Origin: Sedimenticola thiotaurini
Lineage (GTDB): Bacteria > Pseudomonadota > Gammaproteobacteria > Chromatiales > Chromatiaceae
NCBI GenBank assembly: GCA_011051715.1
Contig: DRKP01000123.1
Location: forward strand, 1-43,138
Length of the DNA: 43,138 bases
Reading direction: 5' to 3'
Made by a program: the position numbers and the translations under genes. The notes beneath the pieces were generated by a model. That model saw only the letters and a list, made by a program, of their open reading frames with translations. It was not told the origin of the DNA and searched no databases. Below, one piece after another: positions 26,136-35,071 of this stretch (its first letter is position 1; every line of letters starts with the position of its first letter).

Positions 26136-26441
26136 TCACTCCTCCTGCGCACGGTCCAGGATCTCACCGCTGGCGGCATCGATGCGGTACTCCCATACCC
26201 GGCCGGAATCGTCCAGCAGTTCGATCTCGTAGCGGTAGCCGCCATCCTCCTGCTCCAGTTCCACCTCCAGCACCCGCCCGCGGCGGCGCTGCTGCAGACG
26301 GTCGAGCACCTGCGGCAGCGGCAGGATCTCCCCCCGCTGCACCAGAGCCCGGGAACGTTCGTAGTCCGGTTCGTCGTTGTCTGCGCCCGCCGTCGCCGCC
26401 ACCAGCAGCACGATCACGCACCATCCCCTGCTGATTCCCAT
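26136..26441 (-). CDS. Exported PepSY-domain protein
   Basis: A 101-aa exported protein: a signal peptide (about residues 1-20), then a single PepSY domain with the usual helix (QVLDRLQQRRRGRVLEVELEQ) and the strand pair YRYEIELLDDSGRVWEYRIDAASGEIL. PepSY domains are found in peptidase inhibitors and as periplasmic accessory sensors. Such a gene directly ahead of a two-component pair is a common arrangement, and it is often a strongly induced target of that pair. The ATG at 26441 is preceded by GGTGAGGC. The regulator gene follows after 3 bp. A 139-bp gap with no obvious structure separates it from the RND gene. Confidence 0.85.
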   Translation of the reverse strand: MGISRGWCVIVLLVAATAGADNDEPDYERSRALVQRGEILPLPQVLDRLQQRRRGRVLEVELEQEDGGYRYEIELLDDSGRVWEYRIDAASGEILDRAQEE

Positions 26442-26580
26442 CTGCCTCACCCCGCAGCGGATCCCGGGTTCCGCTGCCGCTCTGTCGCATGGATGGAGTG
26501 TAACTGGAAAAGGTGAAACCAGGCTGAACAGAGGCCGCCGGTACGCGACCGGGGGGCGTGACGGGGCACTGGCCGCAGTT

Positions 26581-29500
26581 CTATGGGTTGGTGGTTCTCC
26601 GGCGCAGGCGCCACCGGCCGAGGCGGGCGAGGCCGCCCTCGACCAGGGAGTAGACCGCCGGGACCACCACCAGGGTGAGCAGGGTGGAACTGACCATGCC
26701 ACCGATCACCGCCACCGCCAGCGGCCCGTTGGTGTCGGCACCGGCACCGTAGCCCAGGGCCGCCGGCAGCATCACGATGATGATGGTCATGGAGGTCATC
26801 AGCACCGGTCGCAGGCGAACCGGACAGGCGCTCAGCAGCGCCTGGTCGATGCCGTCGCCCCGGGCCCGCTGCTGGTTGGTGAGATCCACCAGCAGGATGG
26901 AGTTCTTCGCCACCAGCCCCATCAGCAGCACCAGTCCGATCATGGAGAAGATGTTCAGCGACATGCCGAACAGCCACAGGGCGGCGATGCCGCCGACGAT
27001 GGCCAGCGGCTGGGCCACCATGATCACCAGCGGCTGGATGAAGGAGTCGAACTGGCTCGCCAGTACCATGTAGACCAGAACGATGGCGGTGACGAAGGCG
27101 AACAGCATGTAGCGGGTGGTCTTGCCGAACTCCTCCGCCCGGCCGATCATCTTCACCGAAAACCCCGGCGGCAGGATCTCGGCCGCGGCCGCCCGCACCC
27201 GGTCAACCGCCTCGCCCAGGGAGATGGTGGGAGTGCTGAAGAAGTTGCCGGAATAGGCCAGGTCGAAACGGGTCACCACCGCCGGCCCGATGCCCTCCAC
27301 CACCCGGGCCACCGAGTCCAGACGCACCAGCTGCCCGTTGCGCCCCTTCAGGTAGATCCGTTTCAGGTCGTCGGGACTGCGGAAGCTCCCCTCTTCCGCC
27401 TTCAGCCGCACGTCGTAACGTTCGCCGTCACCCGGCAGGTCGTTGTACTTGGCCACGTTCATGCCGCCGGCCAGGACATTCACCGCCAGGGCGATGTCCC
27501 GGGTGGAGAGGCCCACGTCCGCCGCCCGGGTGCGGTCGATGTCCAGGGTCAGCTGGGGCAGGTCCAGTTGCAGGTCCAGATCCACCCGGCCCAGCTCCGG
27601 AATCCGGTCCAGGCGCTCCAGCAGCCGGTGGCTCAACTCCGCCACCCGGTCCACCTGGGGCCCGAGCAGCACGAACTGCAACGGCTCCCCGCGCTGGCCA
27701 CCCAGCGGCGGTACCGGCGACGGGAACGCCTCCACGCCGGGAATGGTCGCCAGCTCGCCCCGCAACCGGTCGATCAGGTCGTACATGTGCAGACTGCGCC
27801 CGGCACGCGGCGTCAGGCGCACGAACACCTCACCGCGGTTGGCCTGGCCGGTGACGCCGGTGCCGATGGTGGAGAAGTAGCTGGCGACCTCCGGGTGCCC
27901 CTGCAGGATGCGCTCGATCTCGCGCAGGCGGCCGTCGGTATAGGCCAGGCTGGATCCGAGGGGGGTCTTGAAGTTGATCAGGAAACGCCCCTCGTCCTCC
28001 TTCGGCAGGAAGCCCTTGCCGATCCCCTGCATGAAGTAACCGGTGGGCCAGACCGCGGCGATGGTGAGCACCACCACCAGCAGCCGGTAACGCAGCGCCC
28101 CGCGCAGCAGCAGCCGGTAGAACCGCTCGAGCAGCTGGAAAGCGCCCTCGAGCAGGCGGTACAACAGGCCGTGCTGACGGCTCACCTGGAGGTAGCGGGA
28201 GCAGAGCATCGGCGTCAGGCTGACCGAGACGAACAGGGACACCAGCACGCCGATGGTGACCACCACGGCGAAGGAGCGGAAGAACTGGCCGATGATCCCC
28301 TCCATGAAGATCACCGGGGCAAAGATGGAGACCAGGGTGAGACTGGCGGCCATCACCGCGAACACCACCTGGTTGGTGCCCTCGCGGGCGGCGCTGACCG
28401 GGTCCGGATCGATCTCCTCCCGGTGGCGGTAGATGTTCTCCAGCACCACGATGGCGTCGTCCACCACGATGCCGATCAGCAGCAGCAGGCCGAGCAGGGT
28501 CATGGTGTTGAAGGTGTAGCCGGCGAAATACATGGCCGCCACCGCCCCCAGCAGGGAGACCGGGATGGCCAGGGCGATGATGGCGGTGGCGCGCAGGCTC
28601 TTCAGGAACAGCCACACCACCAGGGCGGTGAGCAGGGTGCCGAGCACCAGGTGCTCCTCCAGCGCCGCCACCAGCTCCTCGATCAGGTCGGCGTCATTGG
28701 CGGCGATGCTCAGGGTCAGCCCCGGCGGCAGCTGGGGCCGGATCTCCTTCTCCAGCCGCTCCAGCACCGCCTCGACGATGGCCACCGCGTTGGCACCCGT
28801 GACCTTGACGATACCCAGCCCCACCGCCGGCGCGCCATCGTAGCGGGCCAGCCGCCGCTCGTCCTCCAGGCCGTCCTCGATGCGGGCGATGTCGGCCAGC
28901 CGGATCGGGGCACCCTCGCGGTAGGAGACGATCAGCCGGCGCAGGTCGGACGGCCGGTGGAACTCCAGGTCGAGCTTGATCAGCTGCTCGGTATCGCCCC
29001 CCACCAGGAAGCCGCCGGGCAGCTGGAAATGCTCGGCGGCGAAGGCGCGGATCAGGTCCTGGGTGGTGACGCCATAGGCGTTCATCTTCTCCACATCCAG
29101 GTTGACCCGGATGGTGCGGTCACGGCGCCCGCCCAGGCGCACCTCTCCGACACCGTCGATGTTCTCCAGCCGCTTCTTGATCACGGTGCGGGCGTACTGG
29201 TTGAGCTGCTGGATGGTGCGATCGCCGGTGAGGGTGAGCCACATCACCGGGATGGCGCCGAACTCCACCTTGGCCACCACCGGCGGGTCGGCGTCCCCCG
29301 GCAGGTTGCGCAGCACCTGGTTCACCTTCGCCTGCACCTCGTTGAAGGCGACGTCGATGTCCTTGGTCAGCTTGAAGGTGACCCGCACCACCGAGGCACC
29401 GGGAGAAGAGGCCGACTGTACGTGCTCGATGCCGGGCACGCTGTTGACCGCGGTCTCGATCAGGTTGGTGATGCTGGCGTCGATGATCTCCGGATTGGCC

Positions 29501-29658
29501 CCCGGCAGGGTGGTGGTGATGGAGATCATGGGGAACTCGATATAGGGATAACGATCCACCCCGATGCGTTCGTAGCTGACCACCCCGAACAGCACCAGCA
29601 CGCCGCTGAGCATCCACGCCAGGACGTGGCGGTTGATGGAGAGCTCGGGCAGGGTCAT
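26581..29658 (-). CDS. RND efflux pump inner-membrane subunit (HAE1 family)
   Basis: A proton-driven export protein, 1025 aa, of the AcrB/MexB-like hydrophobe/amphiphile efflux family. It has an N-terminal membrane helix, two large periplasmic loops, and central and C-terminal membrane blocks. The helix carrying GIVVDDAIVVLENIYR holds the paired Asp of the proton relay, and a matching Lys region should lie near residue 940. The ATG at 29658 overlaps the adaptor gene stop (ATGA). It forms a three-gene operon with the MFP adaptor and the TetR regulator. No outer-membrane channel gene is present, so the pump probably borrows a TolC-like protein from elsewhere. Substrate class is not readable; heavy-metal (CusA-type) specificity is not suggested by the sequence. 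Confidence 0.94.
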   Translation of the reverse strand: MTLPELSINRHVLAWMLSGVLVLFGVVSYERIGVDRYPYIEFPMISITTTLPGANPEIIDASITNLIETAVNSVPGIEHVQSASSPGASVVRVTFKLTKDIDVAFNEVQAKVNQVLRNLPGDADPPVVAKVEFGAIPVMWLTLTGDRTIQQLNQYARTVIKKRLENIDGVGEVRLGGRRDRTIRVNLDVEKMNAYGVTTQDLIRAFAAEHFQLPGGFLVGGDTEQLIKLDLEFHRPSDLRRLIVSYREGAPIRLADIARIEDGLEDERRLARYDGAPAVGLGIVKVTGANAVAIVEAVLERLEKEIRPQLPPGLTLSIAANDADLIEELVAALEEHLVLGTLLTALVVWLFLKSLRATAIIALAIPVSLLGAVAAMYFAGYTFNTMTLLGLLLLIGIVVDDAIVVLENIYRHREEIDPDPVSAAREGTNQVVFAVMAASLTLVSIFAPVIFMEGIIGQFFRSFAVVVTIGVLVSLFVSVSLTPMLCSRYLQVSRQHGLLYRLLEGAFQLLERFYRLLLRGALRYRLLVVVLTIAAVWPTGYFMQGIGKGFLPKEDEGRFLINFKTPLGSSLAYTDGRLREIERILQGHPEVASYFSTIGTGVTGQANRGEVFVRLTPRAGRSLHMYDLIDRLRGELATIPGVEAFPSPVPPLGGQRGEPLQFVLLGPQVDRVAELSHRLLERLDRIPELGRVDLDLQLDLPQLTLDIDRTRAADVGLSTRDIALAVNVLAGGMNVAKYNDLPGDGERYDVRLKAEEGSFRSPDDLKRIYLKGRNGQLVRLDSVARVVEGIGPAVVTRFDLAYSGNFFSTPTISLGEAVDRVRAAAAEILPPGFSVKMIGRAEEFGKTTRYMLFAFVTAIVLVYMVLASQFDSFIQPLVIMVAQPLAIVGGIAALWLFGMSLNIFSMIGLVLLMGLVAKNSILLVDLTNQQRARGDGIDQALLSACPVRLRPVLMTSMTIIIVMLPAALGYGAGADTNGPLAVAVIGGMVSSTLLTLVVVPAVYSLVEGGLARLGRWRLRRRTTNP

Positions 29659-30725
29659 GGCCGGGCGACCCGTACCCGCGCGCCATCGGTGAGGAAGCCG
29701 GCGCCGTCCACCGCCAGCTCCTGCCCGGCGGTGAGACCGTGGGTGATCTCCACCATGCCGTCGAGACGGAGGCCGGTCCGGACCACCTGCTGGCGCACGC
29801 GATCGCCGTCGATCAGGTAGACCACGTCACCTGCGGGACGCTTGATCACGCTGATCTCCGGCACCACCACGGCACCGTCACGACGCTCCACCCGCACCCT
29901 GCCGGTGACACTGGCGCCGGGATCCCAGGGCCCGGGGTTGTCGACGTCGATGATCACCTCGATGGAACGGTTGGCGACGGTGATCACCGGACGGATCTCG
30001 GTGATCCTGCCGGTCACGGTCAGATCGGGTGCCACCGGGCTGTCGAGCCGCGCCGGGAGCCCCACCCTGAGTCGTCCCACCAGGCTCTCCGGATAGGGCA
30101 GCTTCACCCGCAGCCGTTTCAGACTGGTGATGTGGAACAGCGGGGTGCCGGCCTTCACATAGTCGCCGACGGAGACGAAGCGCCGGTCGACCCGTCCCGC
30201 CACCGGACTGAGGATCCCGGTCTTCTCCAGCTTGCGCCGCGCCTGCTGCAACCGCACCCGGGAGGAGAGAAGCTGGGCATCGAGTGCGCCGAGCTGGGCC
30301 TCGGCATCGTCCAGCGCCGACTGGCTGGTGGAGTTCTGCTGCACCAGCCGGCGCAGGCGGCCCACCTTCAGCTTCTGCGCCCGGACCAGCGCCTGCAGAC
30401 GCTGGATATCCGCCTCGGCCGCCTGCTGCTCGAGCAGGAAATCGGTCCGGTCGAGCCCGAGCAGGGGCTGGTCCCGCTGCACCCGGTCGCCCACGTCGGC
30501 ATGGATGACGACGATGCGCCCACCCACCTCGGCCGCCACCGTCGGCGCGGTTCGCGCCTGCAACTGCCCCACCGAGGTCTCCCACACCTCCAGGTCCCGC
30601 AGCCCGGCGCGGGTGGTCGTCACCACCGTGACGCGGGAACCCGCCGCCTGTTCCTCAGGGGCGGCCATGGCCGCCAGGGGCAGCCACAGGCAGATCAGCA
30701 TCAGGGTGCTCGCAAGGCGCATCAT
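29655..30725 (-). CDS. RND periplasmic adaptor (MFP subunit)
   Basis: A membrane fusion protein, 356 aa. Signal peptide residues 1 to about 21, then a beta-barrel/lipoyl start (ARTAPTVAAEVGGRIVVIHADVGDRVQRDQPLLGLD), an alpha-hairpin (about residues 95-165, with coiled-coil heptads), a second lipoyl half (ILSPVAGRVDRRFVSVGDYV) and a C-terminal barrel and membrane-proximal domain. There is no N-terminal lipobox Cys, so it is probably anchored by the signal or soluble. The ATG overlaps the TetR stop by 4 bp, and its own stop overlaps the RND gene by 4 bp, giving strong coupling. Confidence 0.93.
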   Translation of the reverse strand: MMRLASTLMLICLWLPLAAMAAPEEQAAGSRVTVVTTTRAGLRDLEVWETSVGQLQARTAPTVAAEVGGRIVVIHADVGDRVQRDQPLLGLDRTDFLLEQQAAEADIQRLQALVRAQKLKVGRLRRLVQQNSTSQSALDDAEAQLGALDAQLLSSRVRLQQARRKLEKTGILSPVAGRVDRRFVSVGDYVKAGTPLFHITSLKRLRVKLPYPESLVGRLRVGLPARLDSPVAPDLTVTGRITEIRPVITVANRSIEVIIDVDNPGPWDPGASVTGRVRVERRDGAVVVPEISVIKRPAGDVVYLIDGDRVRQQVVRTGLRLDGMVEITHGLTAGQELAVDGAGFLTDGARVRVARP

Positions 30726-31393
30726 GGGGTGTCTCCATCACCGGTTACGTCATCCCGGACCGGGTCGGCCCGGGCGCCTGTCAGCAGCAGCCGGAACAGC
30801 TCCCGAACGAACTGGTCCGGATCCCGGGCGAAGCCGGCATCGGTCAGGTGGGGCATCACCGAACGGGTCTGGAAGTAGAAGTTGTTGGCGCCCACCAGCA
30901 GGTGGGCCAGCAGGGCGGGTTCGAAGTCGTCCCGCAGCAGTCCTTCCCGCTGGCCCTCGGCCACCAGCCCCACGATGCGGTCGGAATACCCGGTCAGCAC
31001 CTGCTCCGCCAGCTCCCGGCCCTCGGTCGCATCGGCCTCGGTCACCTCGCGCAGGATCAGGCGTGCGGCCCGGGGATTGTCGATCAGGCCCTGGAGATGG
31101 GAGGCGGCGAAATAGGCCAGCCGCTGGACGGCATTGCGCCCGTCGCTTCCGCCGGCGGGGGACAGGCCGGCTGTGGTGCGCCCGCACACCCGGTGCAATA
31201 CCGCCAGGTAGAGTCCCTTCTTGGAGCCGAAATGGTGGAACACATTGGCCTTGCTGACCGCTGCCAGGCGGGCGATGCCGTTGATCGAGGCGGCAGCGAA
31301 ACCCTTCTCCGAGAACAGCTGCTCGGCGGCGTCCAGGATGGACTGTTCGGCGAGGGTGCCGGCCGGCGGCTGCGATGGTGCGGTTGCCTGCAT
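30722..31393 (-). CDS. TetR/AcrR-family repressor of the RND operon
   Basis: A 223-aa TetR-type regulator. The N-terminal helix-turn-helix (about residues 18-60) reads ILDAAEQLFSEKGFAAAS, then INGIARLAAVSKANVFHHFG; the rest is the helical ligand-binding and dimer domain, with a TetR_C-like segment. It is the first gene of the operon with the adaptor and pump, so it probably represses its own transcription until a pump substrate binds. The ATG at 31393 has AGGACT 8 bp upstream. An earlier ATG at 31471 lies within the -10 box and is therefore excluded. A palindromic operator is present upstream. Confidence 0.93.
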   Translation of the reverse strand: MQATAPSQPPAGTLAEQSILDAAEQLFSEKGFAAASINGIARLAAVSKANVFHHFGSKKGLYLAVLHRVCGRTTAGLSPAGGSDGRNAVQRLAYFAASHLQGLIDNPRAARLILREVTEADATEGRELAEQVLTGYSDRIVGLVAEGQREGLLRDDFEPALLAHLLVGANNFYFQTRSVMPHLTDAGFARDPDQFVRELFRLLLTGARADPVRDDVTGDGDTP

Positions 31394-31452
31394 TGGGGAG
31401 TCCTGTGCAGATGGATCCGGCCGGCGGCTGGCCCTGCAGGGGACACTGCGCT

Positions 31453-31498
31453 GACCGATCGGTCGGTCCATTGTATCGGGTAGGATGGGGGTTCTCAA
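31453..31498 (-). promoter_or_regulatory. Promoter and TetR-type operator of the RND operon
   Basis: On the minus strand TTGAGA (31493-31498) and TACAAT (31470-31475) are separated by exactly 17 bp, a good sigma-70 promoter. The perfect palindrome GACCGATCGGTC (31453-31464), with a further GGTC beside it, covers the predicted transcription start, the classic position for a self-regulating TetR repressor. The operator was found by eye; binding is inferred. Confidence 0.68.
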
Positions 31499-31548
31499 AC
31501 CGGCTGCCCCCTGTTTCCGGGGCAACCCCACGACTGGAGACCGACACC

Positions 31549-31881
31549 ATGGGAACGGAAACACGACGCAACAGGATCGGCCCCGGCCTGGTCATTGGAG
31601 CCATCCTGCTGGCAGCCGGCCAAGGCAACGCCCTGGCCGGTGAGGAGGGGCGCTACCGCGCCATCGTGCTGCAGGAGGGGGGCGCCAGCAACAACTCGGC
31701 CACGCTGGCGCCCAAGGTGTTCATCATGGACACCCGGGACGGGCACATGTGGACCTGGGAACAGAACTCCCGCATCACCACCCCAAGGGGAGGCCTGACC
31801 TTCGGCAATGCCCTGATCTACCAGGGCCGGGTCAAGCCGGGCGAGCGGCCGGGGGACGTGGTGCTGCAGCAGCAGCGCTGA
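31549..31881 (+). CDS. Small exported protein, unknown function
   Basis: A 110-aa protein with a signal peptide (about residues 1-30, ending ALAG) and a short, beta-rich mature part containing YRAIVLQEG, KVFIMDTRDGHMWTWEQ and the tail RVKPGERPGDVVLQ. I do not recognise a characterised family. The ATG at 31549 is preceded by GGAGA. It is divergent from the TetR gene, and the operon promoter lies about 50-80 bp upstream, so a regulatory link is possible but not shown. A weak stem (TGCCCC/GGGGCA, 31505-31524) precedes the start. Confidence 0.7.
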   Translation: MGTETRRNRIGPGLVIGAILLAAGQGNALAGEEGRYRAIVLQEGGASNNSATLAPKVFIMDTRDGHMWTWEQNSRITTPRGGLTFGNALIYQGRVKPGERPGDVVLQQQR

Positions 31882-31923
31882 CCGCCGGAGCCGGGGGCCC
31901 GAAGCGCCGACCCCGGCCGGTCG

Positions 31924-32535
31924 TCACATACCGAAGTTGAATTCCTCGCTGGCGGTGACGCCGCTGGCGCGAACCTGGCGCAGGGCGGCGGCATATTCCA
32001 GCAGGATCCCCAGGGACCAGTCGATGCGCCGGCGGAAGTAGTCGTCGGCATCGGCATCGTTGGCGGCCGGATCGTCGTTCAGCACCGATTCGACATGGCG
32101 GATGATCAGCTGTTCGGGAATGTAGCAGATGCGGTTGTTCTTGTAGCTGCTCATGCGCAGCTCGGCCACCGGATAGGCGCCGCCGTCGGCCGAGGAGACG
32201 GTGACGATGAGGGCCGGCTTGTGCCCCACCTCCGCCTTGCCCAGCAGCAGGAACAGGTTCTTCAGGCCGGCGGGGACCTGGCCGTGCCACTCGGGGGCGA
32301 TCACCACGAAGGCGTCGCTGGCCGCCATCTGCCGCTTCACCGGATCCAGCAGCTCGCGCCATTTCGGCCCGCCCTCCCACACTCCCTGATCCCACAACGG
32401 CAGCGGGTTGCCCGCCAGGCTGTAGACATCGGCCTCGACATCCGGCCGCTGCTGCAGTCGCCGGCGGATGTGGTGCGCCACCTTGGCGCTCTGGGACGGG
32501 TCACGGTGACTGCCGCTGATGATGGTGATTCGCAT
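31924..32535 (-). CDS. NADPH-dependent FMN reductase / flavodoxin-fold oxidoreductase
   Basis: A 203-aa flavodoxin-like protein of the NADPH-dependent FMN reductase type. The N-terminal phosphate-binding loop is ISGSHRDPSQSAKVAHHI; APEWHGQVPAGLKNLFLLL is the flavin ring-binding block. It probably reduces FMN or quinones. The ATG at 32535 follows GGGAGC; the frame continues upstream to 32598 without a better start. It is the last gene before the convergent small exported protein, and a GC-rich 7-bp stem (31890-31917) between them could serve both as a terminator. It has no clear operon partner: galU is downstream of it on the map but has its own start. Confidence 0.85.
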   Translation of the reverse strand: MRITIISGSHRDPSQSAKVAHHIRRRLQQRPDVEADVYSLAGNPLPLWDQGVWEGGPKWRELLDPVKRQMAASDAFVVIAPEWHGQVPAGLKNLFLLLGKAEVGHKPALIVTVSSADGGAYPVAELRMSSYKNNRICYIPEQLIIRHVESVLNDDPAANDADADDYFRRRIDWSLGILLEYAAALRQVRASGVTASEEFNFGM

Positions 32536-32626
32536 GGGGGGCTCCCGATGATGCTGACAGAGAGAGACAAGATACCCCTTCCGGTGGGTCGTCTGCATCC
32601 TTTTCAGGTGGCCGGGAGCCGCCGGT

Positions 32627-33505
32627 TCAGCCCTGGCCGTAGCGCTGGCGCAGCCAGGCCTGGAACTCCTCGCCCAGGTGATGGTGCTGCACCGCGTAGT
32701 CCACCGTCGCCTGCAGGTAGCCCAGCTTGCTGCCGCAGTCGTAACGTACCCCCTCGAAGGTGTAGGCCATCACCGGCTCCTTCTGCAGCAGCCGGGCGAT
32801 GCCGTCGGTCAGCTGGATCTCGCCACCGGCGCCGCGGCCGGTCCGGACCAGTTCGCGGAAGATACCGGGGGTGAGAAGATAACGACCCACCACCCCGCGG
32901 TTGGACGGCGCCTCGGCCGGCGCCGGTTTCTCCACGATCCCCCGGACCGGCACCAGCCGGCCATCGCCATCGGTGGCGACGATACCGTAGCTGGCGGTCT
33001 CCTCCGGCGGCACCTGCTCGGTGGCCAGGATGCTGCACCTGGTCTGCTGGAACTGCTCCACCATCTGTGCCAGGCAGCCGCGCTCGCCGTCGTCGATCAG
33101 GTCGTCGGCCAGGATCACGGCAAAGGGTTCGTCGCCCACCACCGGCTCGGCGCAGAGTACCGCGTGTCCCAGTCCCAGCGGCATGTTCTGGCGGATGAAG
33201 ACGCAGGAGACGTGGGGCGGGGTGATGTTGCGCACCAGCCGCAGCATCTCCTCCTTGTTTCTCGACTCCAGTTCATGCTCCAGCTCGTAGGCGGTGTCGA
33301 AATGGTTGCTGATCGCGGTCTTGTTGCGGCCGGTGACGAACACCATCACCTCCACGCCCGCGGCCACCGCCTCCTCCACCGCGTACTGGATCAGCGGCTT
33401 GTCGACCACCGGCAGCATCTCCTTCGGGCTCGCCTTGGTGGCCGGAAGAAAACGGGTGCCCAGGCCTGCCACCGGAAACACCGCCTTGCGAATCGATCGG
33501 GTCAT
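32627..33505 (-). CDS. galU: UTP-glucose-1-phosphate uridylyltransferase GalU
   Basis: A 292-aa nucleotidyltransferase that makes UDP-glucose from UTP and glucose 1-phosphate. The signature [19 protein letters not shown] is at residues 14-32. [23 protein letters not shown], the region [14 protein letters not shown] and [12 protein letters not shown] near the C-terminus are all typical. GAGGAGAG precedes the ATG. It lies 77 bp downstream of malQ on the same strand and may belong to the glycogen/maltodextrin group, but it also supplies UDP-glucose for cell-wall and exopolysaccharide synthesis. Confidence 0.97.
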   Translation of the reverse strand: MTRSIRKAVFPVAGLGTRFLPATKASPKEMLPVVDKPLIQYAVEEAVAAGVEVMVFVTGRNKTAISNHFDTAYELEHELESRNKEEMLRLVRNITPPHVSCVFIRQNMPLGLGHAVLCAEPVVGDEPFAVILADDLIDDGERGCLAQMVEQFQQTRCSILATEQVPPEETASYGIVATDGDGRLVPVRGIVEKPAPAEAPSNRGVVGRYLLTPGIFRELVRTGRGAGGEIQLTDGIARLLQKEPVMAYTFEGVRYDCGSKLGYLQATVDYAVQHHHLGEEFQAWLRQRYGQG

Positions 33506-33582
33506 GCTCTCTCTCCTCGGGTCCGGAGCGGGACGATAGGGAAACTGCCGCTGGCGCCGCTGGATACCGGGCCCTGCCGTGA

Positions 33583-35058
33583 TCAGCGGGGTGCCAGCCG
33601 GCCGTACATCTCCACCCGCTGATACAGGCGCAGGGCCAGGTCCTCTTCCACCTGCGCCCAGTCGAAACGCCAGCGCCAGTTGCCCTCGGTGGTGCCGGGC
33701 AGGTTCATGCGGCCGCTGCTGTCGAGTCCGAGCACGTCCTGCATCGGCAGGATGGCGAGGCGTGAGCGCGATGCCAGGGCAGCGCGGATCAACGGCCAGG
33801 GCATCACCTCGCGGGAGCGGCCCAGGTACTCGTCCACGTAACGACGCTGGCCGTCGTCCAGGGACAGGTACCAGCCGCGGGTGGTGTCGTTGTCGTGGGT
33901 GCCGGTATAGACCACCGAGTTGCGCTCGTGGCGAAACGGCAGGTAGGGGTTGCTGGACTCGCCGGAAAAGGCGAACTGCAGGATCTTCATCCCCGGCAGG
34001 CCGTACTTGAGCCGCAACGCCTCCACCTCGGGCGTGATGATGCCGAGATCCTCGGCCACCAGCGGCAGCGGATCATAGATCTGGTGCAGCCGCTCGAACA
34101 GGGCATCGCCGGGGGCGCTCATCCAGTGACCGTTGATCGCGTTGTCGTCCTCCGCCGGGATGGCCCAGAACGACTCGAAGCCGCGGAAGTGGTCGATGCG
34201 CACCAGGTCGAACAGCTGCAGCTGGGTGCGCATGCGCTCCTCCCAGAAGGAGAAGCCGTCCGCCTCCATCGCCTCCCAGCGGTAGAGGGGGTTGCCCCAG
34301 CGCTGACCGGTGGCGGAGAAATAGTCCGGCGGCACGCCGGCGACCATCTCCGGATGCCCCGCCGCATCGAGCATGAACATGTCCCGGTGGGTCCATACCT
34401 CGGCGCTGTCATGGGCGACGAAGATCGGCATGTCGCCGAACAGCCACACCCCGCGTTCGTTGGCATACGCCTTCAGCGCCTGCCACTGGCGGAAGAACAG
34501 GTGCTGTTCGAACTGGATGTAACCGATCGCCTGGGTCAGCCGCTCGCGCACCCGGCGCAGGGTGTCCGGATCGCGGTCGCGCAGCGGCTTTGGCCACTCC
34601 CACCAGCAGCTGCCCTGCTCCTCGTGCAGGGCCCGGAACAGGGCATACTCGGGCAACCACGGCTGTCGTTCCACGAACGCCCGCAGCTCGTCGTGCCGGC
34701 CCGGATCGGCACTGCGCTGGAACTCGCGCCAGGCCCGCAGCAGCAGGCGTCGCTTCTCGGCGTCGCTGATCGAGTCGGGTGCCAGCGCCTCGGCGGGCAG
34801 CCAGCCCTCCTCCACCAGCGGCTCCAGGCTGATGAAGCGGGGATTGCCGGCGTGCATCGAGCTGGACTGGTAGGGGGAGCCGTCGAACTGGGTCGGCCCG
34901 ATGGGCAGCATCTGCCACACGCTCATGCCGGAGACCTGGAGGAAATCGACAAAGTGGCGCGCCTCGCTGCCCATGTCCCCGGTCTCCCCCGGCCCGGGCA
35001 GCGAGCTCAGGTGCAGCAGCAGCCCGGCCCGGCGCGCCTGGATATCCCCTTCGATCAT
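33583..35058 (-). CDS. malQ: 4-alpha-glucanotransferase (amylomaltase)
   Basis: A 491-aa GH77 disproportionating enzyme that transfers maltooligosaccharide chains. Family features: the N-terminal [34 protein letters not shown]-like block (here [14 protein letters not shown]), [31 protein letters not shown] with the catalytic Asp, [16 protein letters not shown] with the acid/base Glu, and [10 protein letters not shown] with the third acid. The ATG at 35058 is preferred over the GTG at 35064 because AGGGAC has normal spacing to it. It starts just after the GH57 gene (13-bp gap from stop to start) and is surely co-transcribed. It would recycle glycogen or maltodextrin chains. Confidence 0.95.
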   Translation of the reverse strand: MIEGDIQARRAGLLLHLSSLPGPGETGDMGSEARHFVDFLQVSGMSVWQMLPIGPTQFDGSPYQSSSMHAGNPRFISLEPLVEEGWLPAEALAPDSISDAEKRRLLLRAWREFQRSADPGRHDELRAFVERQPWLPEYALFRALHEEQGSCWWEWPKPLRDRDPDTLRRVRERLTQAIGYIQFEQHLFFRQWQALKAYANERGVWLFGDMPIFVAHDSAEVWTHRDMFMLDAAGHPEMVAGVPPDYFSATGQRWGNPLYRWEAMEADGFSFWEERMRTQLQLFDLVRIDHFRGFESFWAIPAEDDNAINGHWMSAPGDALFERLHQIYDPLPLVAEDLGIITPEVEALRLKYGLPGMKILQFAFSGESSNPYLPFRHERNSVVYTGTHDNDTTRGWYLSLDDGQRRYVDEYLGRSREVMPWPLIRAALASRSRLAILPMQDVLGLDSSGRMNLPGTTEGNWRWRFDWAQVEEDLALRLYQRVEMYGRLAPR

Positions 35059-35071
35059 CGCCACGTCCCTG

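Noticed and set aside
26377-29820. 1147-residue plus-strand open frame opposite the RND gene
   Set aside because: It is His/Gln/Asp-rich shadow translation of a gene with strong family signatures on the minus strand. High GC makes such long antisense frames common here; the same holds for 14346-16595, 9107-11845 and 19007-21991.
31890-31917. Bidirectional terminator between the small exported protein and FMN reductase genes
   Set aside because: A 7-bp GC stem with a 14-nt loop and no T-run is too weak to list as a feature.
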